DNA of 58,167 bases, from positions 1 through 58,167 of the forward strand of contig DASZHS010000015.1 in the NCBI GenBank assembly GCA_035937595.1, given 5' to 3'. Below the pieces are notes generated by a model. It was not told the DNA's origin. It was given only the letters and a program-made list of their open reading frames with translations, and searched no databases. Of this stretch, positions 44,853 to 52,495 are shown piece after piece. The stretch's first letter is position 1. Each line of letters starts with the position of its first letter. The position numbers and the translations under genes were made by a program. Source of the DNA: Palsa-459 sp035937595. Its GTDB lineage: Bacteria; Actinomycetota; Acidimicrobiia; Acidimicrobiales; RAAP-2.

Positions 44853-45104
44853 ATGCCGTTCAGGAGACGACCGATCGCACGGATGGCCGTAGGCACCGCC
44901 GTCGTCGCAGGGACCGCGAGTGCGGTTGCGCGACGCACCGCGAGCAGCCAGCAGGCGGCAGCCGCACCGCAGCACGTGGCCGCCGCGCCCGATGCGGCGC
45001 CAGAGGATCCGTACGCGAAGCTCAAGGAGCTGGGAGCCCTGCACGACCAGGGCATCCTCACCGACGAGGAGTTCGCCGCACAGAAGGCCAAGCTGCTCGG
45101 CTGA
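44853..45104 (+). CDS. SHOCT-domain small protein
   Basis: An 83-residue protein with an N-terminal weakly hydrophobic stretch (MAVGTAVVAGTASAVA), an Ala/Gln linker, and the C-terminal SHOCT motif DPYAKLKELGALHDQGILTDEEFAAQKAKLLG. SHOCT is a short oligomerisation-type module common in membrane-associated proteins. A strong ribosome site AAGAGGAGG precedes the ATG. Confidence 0.88.
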   Translation: MPFRRRPIARMAVGTAVVAGTASAVARRTASSQQAAAAPQHVAAAPDAAPEDPYAKLKELGALHDQGILTDEEFAAQKAKLLG

Positions 45105-45293
45105 GATCCGCTGCCGTCGGCGGGCAGCACGCCCGTCCGGACGCCCTGCCCTGGCGGCGGGTACGAGGCGAGCCCGCCGTCGAGAAGAACGTGCGCGGGC
45201 GTCGACGCGCCGGCGCACACGGTCGGGCCGCCCTCGACAGGAGGTGGCGGGACCACGAGGCAGTTTCGCGACCGCACGGATGCCGGTGAGCAG

Positions 45294-45905
45294 TTGGCGA
45301 CCGACCTGCTCGACAGGGGCACCGACGTCGTCGTCGGTCTGCCCCGCGGCGGCGTGCCGGTGGCAGCCGTGGTCGCAAGGTCCCTCGGTGTGCCGCTGGA
45401 CGTCATCATCGTGCGGAAGCTCGGCGCGCCGCGTCAGCCCGAGCTCGCCATGGGCGCGGTCGGCGAGGACGGCGTGACCGTCGTCAATGAGCGGGTGGTG
45501 CGTGGCGCAGGGGTGCGCGCGTCGGAGCTGCAGCGCGCCATCGAGGCTGCCCAGATCGAGATCGCGGCGCGAGCACACCGCCTTCGGGCCGGACGCGACC
45601 GAGTACCTCTCTCGGGGCGGACCGCGGTGATCGTGGACGATGGACTCGCCACCGGTGCCACCGCACGAGCTGCGTGCCTGGTGGCCCGTGGACATGGCGC
45701 CGCCAGGATCATCGTCGCCGTCCCGGTCGCACCGCGCCGGGCGCTCGCGAAGCTCGGCGACGTTGCGGACGAGGTCGTGTGCCTCTCCACACCAGCGAGC
45801 TTCCACGCCGTCGGCCAGGCGTACCGTCACTTCGAGCCGACGTCCGACGAGGAGGTCCTCGCACTCCTGCGCCGCGCCGCGGATCCCTCCCACGAAGACC
45901 CCTGA
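45294..45905 (+). CDS. Phosphoribosyltransferase family protein
   Basis: A predicted type I PRTase of the dienelactone-hydrolase-associated/ComF-like group. VVGLPRGGVPVAAVVARSLGVPLDVIIVRKLGAP and the PRPP-binding loop VIVDDGLATGATARAA are clear. The in-frame TTG at 45294 gives 203 residues, but family-like sequence (FRDRTDAGEQL) extends upstream to about 45264, just after a strong ribosome site AGGAGG (45239-45244). No standard start codon lies there; ACG at 45255 is at a suitable distance. The true start is unresolved. Confidence 0.8.
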   Translation: MATDLLDRGTDVVVGLPRGGVPVAAVVARSLGVPLDVIIVRKLGAPRQPELAMGAVGEDGVTVVNERVVRGAGVRASELQRAIEAAQIEIAARAHRLRAGRDRVPLSGRTAVIVDDGLATGATARAACLVARGHGAARIIVAVPVAPRRALAKLGDVADEVVCLSTPASFHAVGQAYRHFEPTSDEEVLALLRRAADPSHEDP

Positions 45906-45914
45906 TGCGGCGGT

Positions 45915-45935
45915 CGGCGCAGGTGCCCTGCGCCG
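45915..45935. terminator. Hairpin downstream of the phosphoribosyltransferase gene
   Basis: CGGCGCAGG, loop TGC, CCTGCGCCG forms a perfect 9-bp stem. Together with the next hairpin it lies between convergent genes. Confidence 0.5.
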
Positions 45936-45960
45936 GCGCGGATCGGCGCACCGGAACGAG

Positions 45961-45992
45961 CGGCGGCGCGCGCCCGAGGACGCGCGCCGCCG
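45961..45992. terminator. Bidirectional terminator-like hairpin
   Basis: CGGCGGCGCGCG, an 8 nt loop and CGCGCGCCGCCG form a perfect 12-bp stem between the convergent genes ending at 45905 and 46006. No T-tract is present. Confidence 0.6.
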
Positions 45993-46005
45993 GGTCCGCC
46001 GGCGC

Positions 46006-46833
46006 TCAGCTCAGGGTGTAGACGACCGTGACCTGGACGTTCACGGGCTGGCGCCCGACCTGGATCGGGACGCTGTGGAGCGCCGCGTCGGCCGCGGCGT
46101 AGAAGGGGTAGGGCACCGGCATCGGCTGCGAGTTCTCCTGATCCGTCACCCGGGCGATGCCCGTCACCGTCCGGTTGGCGCCGGCGGCGAGCTGGCTCGC
46201 CGCCGCCATCGCGTTCTGCATCGCCTGTCGGCGTGCCGACGCGAGGTACCGCGACTCGTTGGAGATCGAGAACGTCACGCCACCGAAGTCGATGCCGTTG
46301 CCGGCCCTGCTCGCGGCGGCGTCGATCACCCGGCCGGCCTTCGCGCTGAGGGCGCCCGGCGACGAGAGGGCGCTCGTCACCGTCACGTCGAGCGTGTCGT
46401 CGACCGAGAACCCGGTGATCGTGCCGTACTGGTTGGTCTGCTGGTAGATGCTGAGGCCGGAGGTCTGCTGGTCCGTGAGCGGGACGCCGTAGCGCTTGAG
46501 CGTGCTCTCGAGCGACTGCAGCTGCAGGTTGTTGGCCTCGAGCGCGGCGGCCGCGCTGGCCCTGGTCGTGTGGATGCCGATGTTGAAGCTCACCGTGTCA
46601 GACGTTCCCTGGATGGTCCCCGTGCCCGTCACGGTGATCGTCGCCGTCGTGGGGTCGCTGTTCGAGGATCGACCGTAGGCCGCACCCGCGACCGCGACGA
46701 TCACCACGACCAGGATGGCCACGACCGCCGAGAGCCACGCGATCGGGCTCCCGGCAAACCGGCGTTGCTCCGAGGCGACTCGCTCGGGCGTCGGCGCCTG
46801 CCGGGCTTCGGTCGTCTCGCTGGTGCTGCTCAT
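46006..46833 (-). CDS. SIMPL-domain (DUF541) protein, membrane-anchored
   Basis: A 275-residue protein with one transmembrane helix at about 31-57 (IAWLSAVVAILVVVIVAVAGAAYG) and an extracytoplasmic SIMPL/DUF541 domain with TITVTGTGTIQGTSDTVSFNIG, LKRYGVPLTDQQTSGLSIYQQ and VQVTVVYTLS. Homologues in other bacteria are linked to oxidative-stress defence. The ATG at 46833 has an excellent ribosome site CGAGGAGGTCGC. Confidence 0.88.
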   Translation of the reverse strand: MSSTSETTEARQAPTPERVASEQRRFAGSPIAWLSAVVAILVVVIVAVAGAAYGRSSNSDPTTATITVTGTGTIQGTSDTVSFNIGIHTTRASAAAALEANNLQLQSLESTLKRYGVPLTDQQTSGLSIYQQTNQYGTITGFSVDDTLDVTVTSALSSPGALSAKAGRVIDAAASRAGNGIDFGGVTFSISNESRYLASARRQAMQNAMAAASQLAAGANRTVTGIARVTDQENSQPMPVPYPFYAAADAALHSVPIQVGRQPVNVQVTVVYTLS

Positions 46834-46906
46834 TGCGACCTCCTCGTTGTCGTTCCACCTCACACCTGTCCGCTTCGGGCCGCCATTGCAGCGACGTCGT
46901 AACGAA

Positions 46907-46912
46907 TAGGTT
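46907..46912 (+). promoter_or_regulatory. -10 box upstream of a putative leader ORF and the amidohydrolase
   Basis: TAGGTT lies 10 nt before the ATG at 46923. It is the only good -10 hexamer in the divergent region between the SIMPL and amidohydrolase genes. Confidence 0.4.
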
Positions 46913-46922
46913 TCGTGTGGTC

Positions 46923-47000
46923 ATGACTGTCGCGAGCGAGGCGGAACTGTCGACGTTGTGCTCGCTGCTCGATGGCACCCGTGCCGGGCCGTCGTCGTGA
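46923..47000 (+). CDS. Putative 25-residue leader peptide
   Basis: ATG to TGA encodes 25 residues beginning MTVASEAELSTLC. The stop TGA overlaps the amidohydrolase GTG start as GTGA, the same coupling used between genuine neighbouring genes here, and a TAGGTT box lies 10 nt upstream. No known leader family is recognised. It may be a translated leader that couples expression, or chance. Confidence 0.35.
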   Translation: MTVASEAELSTLCSLLDGTRAGPSS

Positions 47001-48631
47001 GCGTGCGACTCGATGCGGTCCTTCGTGGGAAGTTCGTCACGTTCGACGACGCACGGCCGACGGCCCAGGCGATCGGCGTGCTCCACGGCCGCATCGTCGC
47101 CTTCGACGACGACGCGACGACCGCGCCAGCCACGCACACCTACGACCTGGCGCACGCAGTGTGCTTCCCCGGCTTCCACGACGCCCACGCCCACACCGTC
47201 AGCTTCGGGTACTCCCTCGTCGAGCTGGATCTGTCCACGCCGCCGATCCACTCCCTCGACCAGCTCTGCGACGCGGTCCGTCGTCGCGCCGCCGAGCTGC
47301 CCGAGGGAGCCCTCGTCGTCGGTCGCGGCTACGACCAGAACAAGCTCGGAGGGCAGCACCCGTCGCGTGCTGCCATGGACGCCGCCGGCGGCGGCAGGCC
47401 GGTGGCCCTGCTGCACACCTCCGGGCACATGTGCGTCCTCAACTCCGCCGCGCTCGCGCTGATCGGACCGGACCTCGGCCTCCCCATCGACGGCGGGCGC
47501 GTCGTCCGCGACGCCGCAGGGGAGTCGACCGGGCTGCTCGAGGAGCGCGCCCAGGTGCTCGCCCGTCGCCTCGTGGTGCCGCGATCCGTGGCGTCAATCG
47601 CAACCGCGATCGCAGCGGCGCACCGCGTGTTCGTGAGAGAAGGGCTCACGAGCGTCTGCGACGCGGGCGTCGCGGGCGGCTGGATCGGTGAGAGCCCGGC
47701 TGAGCTCGATGGCTACCAGACGGCACGAGAGAGGGGAGACCTGCTCGTCCGCACGACCGCGATGGTCGCCGCGGATGTGCTCCACGGGATGGACCGGCAC
47801 CCTGACGACCTCGCGGCCCGGGGCGTCGACGGGGGGATCCGAACCGGTCTCGGCGACGACTGGCTCCGCATCGGGGCGATGAAGGTCTTCTCGGATGGCT
47901 CGCTCATCGGTCGAACGTGCTGGCTCACCCACGGGTTCGAGGACGACCCCGGCAACCTGGGCTACCCGCAGCTCGATCCCGAGACGCTTCGTGCCCAGAT
48001 CGTGGAGGCGCACCTTGCAGGGTGGCAGGTCGCGACCCACGCGATCGGCGACGCCGCCGTCAGCTTCGTGCTCGACGCCTACGAGGCAGCGCTCGAGCAG
48101 CGCCCTCGGCGCGACCACCGACACCGCATCGAGCACTGCGGCATCACCACGCCCGCAGCCCTGCGGCGCATCGCGAGGCTCGGCGTCATCCCCGTGCCCC
48201 AGGGGCGCTTCATCGGAGAGCTCGGCGACGGCATGCTCGCCGCGCTCGGAGAGCGGCGCGCGGCGGACACCTACCGCCTCGCGAGCTTCCTACGCGCCGG
48301 CGTCGTGCTGCCAGGCAGCTCGGACCGGCCGGTCGTCGACGGCCGTCCGCTCCTCGGCATCGCTGACATGACGGCTCGCCGCACGCAGAGCGGCCGCCCG
48401 TTCGCGCCCGCCGAGGCGCTCACGGTGGACGAGGCCATGCGCAGCTACACGGTCGGCTCGGCGTTCGCGACAAGGACCGAGGCGGACCGCGGCACGCTCT
48501 CTCTCGGCAAGCTCGCGGACGTCGTCGCGCTGGGCGCTGACCCCCGCACGCTCGCCGACGACCCGTCGGCGCTGGGGGAGGTGCCGGTCATCGCGACCTT
48601 CGTGGGGGGCGAGCTTCGATACTCGTCGTGA
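46997..48631 (+). CDS. Amidohydrolase family protein (YtcJ-like)
   Basis: A 544-residue metal-dependent hydrolase of the YtcJ/amidohydrolase 3 group. Metal ligands are visible in FHDAHAHT near residue 60 and HAIGDAAV and HRIEHCG in the middle. KVFSDGSLIGRT carries a possible carboxylated lysine, and GSSDRPV the catalytic Asp. The C-terminal KLADVVALGADP is the family's typical composite-domain return. The GTG start is chosen because the protein family begins there; a second GTG is two codons downstream. Substrate unknown. Confidence 0.88.
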   Translation: MSVRLDAVLRGKFVTFDDARPTAQAIGVLHGRIVAFDDDATTAPATHTYDLAHAVCFPGFHDAHAHTVSFGYSLVELDLSTPPIHSLDQLCDAVRRRAAELPEGALVVGRGYDQNKLGGQHPSRAAMDAAGGGRPVALLHTSGHMCVLNSAALALIGPDLGLPIDGGRVVRDAAGESTGLLEERAQVLARRLVVPRSVASIATAIAAAHRVFVREGLTSVCDAGVAGGWIGESPAELDGYQTARERGDLLVRTTAMVAADVLHGMDRHPDDLAARGVDGGIRTGLGDDWLRIGAMKVFSDGSLIGRTCWLTHGFEDDPGNLGYPQLDPETLRAQIVEAHLAGWQVATHAIGDAAVSFVLDAYEAALEQRPRRDHRHRIEHCGITTPAALRRIARLGVIPVPQGRFIGELGDGMLAALGERRAADTYRLASFLRAGVVLPGSSDRPVVDGRPLLGIADMTARRTQSGRPFAPAEALTVDEAMRSYTVGSAFATRTEADRGTLSLGKLADVVALGADPRTLADDPSALGEVPVIATFVGGELRYSS

Positions 48632-48641
48632 GTGTCGCGCG

Positions 48642-48647
48642 TAGGCT
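48642..48647 (+). promoter_or_regulatory. Leaderless-type -10 box for the cupin gene
   Basis: TAGGCT with a 7 nt spacer to GTG 48655. It favours that start over GTG 48628, which overlaps the amidohydrolase stop. Confidence 0.45.
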
Positions 48648-48654
48648 CGCCACC

Positions 48655-49071
48655 GTGCCCGAGGCGTTCGACCTGTCCACGACGTTCATCCACCTCGGGC
48701 TCGGCGCGAAGGCCACGCCGCTGCCCGAGTTCGAGTGGTCGGCGTCGTACCTCGAGGGCTACGAGCGTCGCTTCGCGAGCGACGGCGTGGAGGGTCGACT
48801 GGTCATCGTCTCGCCCCAGGTCGAGACCTGGGACTCCTGGGAGCGCCACCCCGCCGGCGAGGAGGTCGTCGTGCTGCTCTCCGGTCGCGTGGACCTGGTC
48901 CAAGAGCTCGACGGCCAGACGGTGACGACCCCGCTGCGACCCGGTGAGGCGATCATCAACCCGACTGGGGTGTGGCACCGCAGCGTCGTCCACGAGCCGG
49001 GCTCCGCGCTGTTCATCACGCCCGGCCTGGGCACCGAGCACCGCCCGTTGGAGGGCGCCGCGAGCGAGTGA
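48655..49071 (+). CDS. Cupin-domain protein
   Basis: A 138-residue single-domain cupin. ERHPAGEEVVVLLSGRVDLVQEL is cupin motif 1 with its His and Glu metal ligands, and PGEAIINPTGVWHRSVV is motif 2 with its His. Many such proteins bind a metal; the ligand or substrate is not evident. Start 48655 is preferred because of the TAGGCT box; GTG 48628 in the same frame would add nine residues and couple it to the amidohydrolase. Confidence 0.8.
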   Translation: MPEAFDLSTTFIHLGLGAKATPLPEFEWSASYLEGYERRFASDGVEGRLVIVSPQVETWDSWERHPAGEEVVVLLSGRVDLVQELDGQTVTTPLRPGEAIINPTGVWHRSVVHEPGSALFITPGLGTEHRPLEGAASE

Positions 49072-49097
49072 GCGGCGCCGCGCGCGACCGCGCGTGG

Positions 49098-49103
49098 GAC
49101 AAT
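49098..49103 (+). promoter_or_regulatory. -10-like box for the multi-pass membrane protein
   Basis: GACAAT lies 9 nt upstream of the ATG at 49113. It deviates from TANNNT at the first position but has the right spacing. Confidence 0.35.
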
Positions 49104-49112
49104 CGGCGCCAC

Positions 49113-50876
49113 ATGTCGGCGACTGCGCTCCTCGACGGTCGTCGGGGGCCGACCAGCGCCTCCCGCCGACGGAGGGCGCTCCTCGTGGGGCTCCTGGCCT
49201 ACCTCGTGCTCGGCGTCGCGATGTTCTGGAACGTCCTCATGCTGTCGGTGACGCGCGGCACCACATGTGCCTGCTCGGACGCCTCTTTGTTCGCGTGGTT
49301 CTTCGAGTGGCCGCTCGTCGCCCTGTCCCACGGCCACAACCCCTTCTACTCCTCGGCGATGTTCCACCCGCAGGGGATCAACCTGCTCTCGAACACCTCG
49401 GTGACGGCGTGGACGTTCGTTCTGCTCCCGGTGACCGCGCTGTTCGGCCCGATCGCGTCGCTGAACGTCGCGCTCGTCGCCGCACCGGCGCTCTCGGGAC
49501 TCGCGATGATGTGGGTCGCCCAGCGGTGGGTCCACTCCTCGCTCGCCGCCTTCGTCGCCGGGGCGCTCTACGCCTTCAGCCCCCTCGTGCTCTTCCAGAG
49601 CGCCGGGGCGCACCTCATGGTCACCTCGCTCCTCGTCCCGCCCCTCGTGCTCGCGTGCCTCGACGAGCTGTTCTGGCGGCGACGGCACCACCCCGTCAAG
49701 ATCGGCGTCGCCCTCGGGGCTCTGGCCGTCCTCCAGTTCTTCACGGGGACAGAGATGCTGGTCATGCTGGCGGTCGCCGCGGGTCTCTCGCTCGTCGTGC
49801 TCGGCGTGGTCGCGCTCGTCCAGGACCGCACGGCGGCGCTCGCCGCGATCCGGCACGGGTGGCCCGGACTCGGGGTGGCCGCCGTGCTCGCGGCCGTCGT
49901 GCTCGCCTGGCCGACGTGGTACGCGCTCAAGGGTCCTGGGCACTTCGTGGGCCCGGTGTGGCCGGGCATCGCGCCGGCGCAGGCGAGCCTGCGCAGCTTC
50001 GTCGTGGCGGTGCCGGGCACCGTCTTGTGGTGGTCGCTGCACTCCGGCAGGTTCGTCCGCCCCACCTACCTCGGGCCGCCGCTGATCGCGACGCTCCTCG
50101 TCAGCCTCGTGGTGTTCCGCCGGTGCGCACGGCTCTGGGCCGCGGTCGCCCTCACCGGCGTGGTCGCCTGGCTCGCGCTCGGCCAGCGCTACGGCTTCGG
50201 CGCGTGGCACTACGCACACCACCTGGTCCTGCTCCGTGACGTGATGAACGAGAGGTTCGCCGCGCTCCTCTTCCTGCCGGCGGGCCTCGCCCTCGCGGTC
50301 GTGCTGGACCAGCTCGACGGGTGGCGCCCGCGCGCCCTCGGCGCGAGCCTCGCACTCGTCGTGGGCGCGGCCTGCGTCGCCCCGCTGGCGCTCAACGCGA
50401 CCAACGGCCTTCCGTACAGCGCGTCCACGGTGTGGGAGCCCGAGTGGTACCAGCGCAACGCCGACACCCTTCCGGCGGGCCAGGTGCTCCTCGGCTTCCC
50501 GTTCTTCGACACGTCCGCGGACCTGCTGAGCGTCCAGGCGCTGCACGCGATGCGCTACGCGATCGTCGGAGGCACCGGTCCCGAGTGGATCGACACGCGC
50601 CAGGGTGCCGAGGCGCCGGGCTACCGGGTGATCAAGCAGGTCGCCTCCGTCGCGTTGGCGCCCGCGCTCGCCCCCACGGCGACCCCGATCCAGCGGGCCG
50701 AGGTGCTGGCCGCGCTGCGCGGCTGGGGCGTGACCTACGTGATCGTCCCGGTCGCGCGTGGCCCCAACACCTCGGTGGCTGCCCGCCCCCCCAGACAGGT
50801 CGCGACGTGGCTCGCCTCGGTGCTCGGCCCGCCGCGTCTCGACGACGCGGCCTGGGTGTGGCACCTGTCGCGTTGA
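49113..50876 (+). CDS. Multi-pass membrane protein, possible GT-C-type glycosyltransferase
   Basis: A 587-residue protein with about ten to twelve hydrophobic segments and a C-terminal soluble domain from about 430. After the first helix the outer loop has CACSDASLFAWFFEWPLVALSHGHNPFYSSAMFHPQGINLL, a pattern seen in GT-C-fold lipid-linked sugar transferases and related actinobacterial membrane proteins. The acceptor is unknown. It is convergent with the cyclopropane synthase gene. Confidence 0.7.
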   Translation: MSATALLDGRRGPTSASRRRRALLVGLLAYLVLGVAMFWNVLMLSVTRGTTCACSDASLFAWFFEWPLVALSHGHNPFYSSAMFHPQGINLLSNTSVTAWTFVLLPVTALFGPIASLNVALVAAPALSGLAMMWVAQRWVHSSLAAFVAGALYAFSPLVLFQSAGAHLMVTSLLVPPLVLACLDELFWRRRHHPVKIGVALGALAVLQFFTGTEMLVMLAVAAGLSLVVLGVVALVQDRTAALAAIRHGWPGLGVAAVLAAVVLAWPTWYALKGPGHFVGPVWPGIAPAQASLRSFVVAVPGTVLWWSLHSGRFVRPTYLGPPLIATLLVSLVVFRRCARLWAAVALTGVVAWLALGQRYGFGAWHYAHHLVLLRDVMNERFAALLFLPAGLALAVVLDQLDGWRPRALGASLALVVGAACVAPLALNATNGLPYSASTVWEPEWYQRNADTLPAGQVLLGFPFFDTSADLLSVQALHAMRYAIVGGTGPEWIDTRQGAEAPGYRVIKQVASVALAPALAPTATPIQRAEVLAALRGWGVTYVIVPVARGPNTSVAARPPRQVATWLASVLGPPRLDDAAWVWHLSR

Positions 50877-50897
50877 GCCGAAGAGGCCGGGTGCTCG

Positions 50898-52235
50898 CTA
50901 GCGGTGGCTCCCTGCGGGGTCCTCGGTCGGGACCCGTTGGCGTGCCGCAGCGCGGCGGTCGCCGAGGAGGAGCTGGACGTCGGTGACATGCGCCTCCGCG
51001 AAGGCCGCCTCGCAGTAGGAGAGGTAGAACCGCCAGAGTCGGAGGAAGCGCTCGCTGTAGCCCCGCGCGCGCGCGTCGGCGCTCCGGTGCTCGAGGCGCC
51101 GGCGCCACTGCTGCAGCGTGCGCACGTAGTGCGCGCCGAGGTCCTCCGTGTCGAGGACGGCGAGGCGCGTCGCACGCGCGAGCGACGCCGAGATCGCTGC
51201 CATCGAGGGCAGGCAGCCCCCCGGAAAGATGTAGTGCCGAAGGAACTCGTCTCGGCGCTTGGCGCGCTCGTAGTCCGCATCGGCGATGACGATGCACTGC
51301 ACCAGGGCGCTGCCCCCCGGCTCGAGGAGCCGGTCGATCGCGGCGAAGTAGGTGTCGTAGTCCCGCCAGTCGACCGCCTCGATCATCTCGATCGACACGA
51401 GGTGCGAGTAGGTGCCGCCGAGCTCTCGGTAGTCGCGATTGAGCACGGTCACGCGGCCGCCGACGCCGGCGTCGACGACGCGCCGCGAGGCGGCTCGGAA
51501 CTGGTGCTCGCTGATCGTGGTCGTGGTGACCCGGCACCCATAGCGGGTGGCGGCGTGGACGGCGAAGCCGCCCCACCCGGTGCCGATCTCGACGACGTGG
51601 TCGCCGGGGCCCAGCGCGAGCTTGCGACAGACCCGGTCGAACTTGGCGACGGACGCCGCCTCGAGGGTCGACGACTCGCCCTCGAAGACGCCGCACGAGT
51701 ACGCCATCGTCGAGTCCAAGAACAGCTCGAAGAAGTCGTCGCCCACGTCGTAGTGGGCGACGACGTGACGACGGTCGTCGGACGGCGACCTCCCTCGAGC
51801 TCGGTCGAAGGGCCATGCCAGCGCGTTGGCGAGCGGTGCGATGCGGTTCCGGACGCGGTTCAGGCGGCGGAGGTTGCGCGTGAGGAGGCCGAGGAAGGCC
51901 GCGAGGTCGTCGGTGTCGATCATCTCGTCAACGAACGCCTCGCCCAGGCCCACCGACCCACGCTGCAGGATCAGGCTCCAGGCCCGGGGGTCCACGACGC
52001 GCACCTCGGCCGACGGCCCGTCACCGTCGCCGTAGGTGGTCGCCGCCTTCGGCTCGACGACGCGCAGGCGCCCGCGCCGGAGCCGTCGGAGCAGCGCGAG
52101 GAGCACGCGACGCGAGGCGCGCGTCGGGAGGAGGCGGCCGGGGGCACTGAGCTCGAGGCGGTGCCGCACCGTCGTCGCGGTGCCGTTCGCCGCAGCGTCA
52201 GCGGATGCGGCAGGTCCCGTCGGCGTGTCGGCCAT
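50898..52235 (-). CDS. Cyclopropane-fatty-acyl-phospholipid synthase family methyltransferase
   Basis: About 445 residues. The SAM site is VVEIGTGWGGFAVHAA. VVAHYDVGDDFFELFLDSTMAYSCGVFEGE, YDTYFAAIDRLLEPGG and RRDEFLRHYIFPGGCLPSM are standard blocks of CFA/MmaA-type enzymes that methylenate or methylate acyl chains in membrane lipids. ATG 52235 has a GAAGG ribosome site 5 nt upstream; GTG 52256 is an alternative. It stands next to an MFS gene. Confidence 0.93.
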   Translation of the reverse strand: MADTPTGPAASADAAANGTATTVRHRLELSAPGRLLPTRASRRVLLALLRRLRRGRLRVVEPKAATTYGDGDGPSAEVRVVDPRAWSLILQRGSVGLGEAFVDEMIDTDDLAAFLGLLTRNLRRLNRVRNRIAPLANALAWPFDRARGRSPSDDRRHVVAHYDVGDDFFELFLDSTMAYSCGVFEGESSTLEAASVAKFDRVCRKLALGPGDHVVEIGTGWGGFAVHAATRYGCRVTTTTISEHQFRAASRRVVDAGVGGRVTVLNRDYRELGGTYSHLVSIEMIEAVDWRDYDTYFAAIDRLLEPGGSALVQCIVIADADYERAKRRDEFLRHYIFPGGCLPSMAAISASLARATRLAVLDTEDLGAHYVRTLQQWRRRLEHRSADARARGYSERFLRLWRFYLSYCEAAFAEAHVTDVQLLLGDRRAAARQRVPTEDPAGSHR

Positions 52236-52495
52236 CTCGGCCTTCGTCGAACTCACCTTCGAGGGATCACTCGCTCATCCGTTCGTCCTGTGCGTCGTCG
52301 CCCCAGTATGCCCTGCGCGAATCGAGCCATCCACGGCGCGCCACTGCGCTCGTTGCACGCGCAGCATGGAGCCGATGGTGCCCACGGAGCTGCGAGCACC
52401 GTCGTGCACACGCGGTCCGCGTCACCGTGCGAGCGATGCCGACGTCGAGCGCCCGCCGCGTCGAGGCCGCGCACCCCTGTCGTACGCTGGGCTCG
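52236..52495. other. Divergent region between CFA-type synthase and MFS genes
   Basis: About 260 nt between divergent starts. It contains TACGCT (52483-52488) for the MFS gene. For the CFA-type gene no clear -10 box was found. Confidence 0.4.
52483..52488 (+). promoter_or_regulatory. Leaderless-type -10 box for the MFS transporter
   Basis: TACGCT lies 7 nt upstream of the ATG at 52496. Confidence 0.5.

Noticed and set aside
38360..46996. Genomic island with integrase, insertion sequence or attachment sites
   Set aside because: No transposase, integrase, terminal inverted repeats or duplicated tRNA end was found; only the gene content and composition are suggestive.
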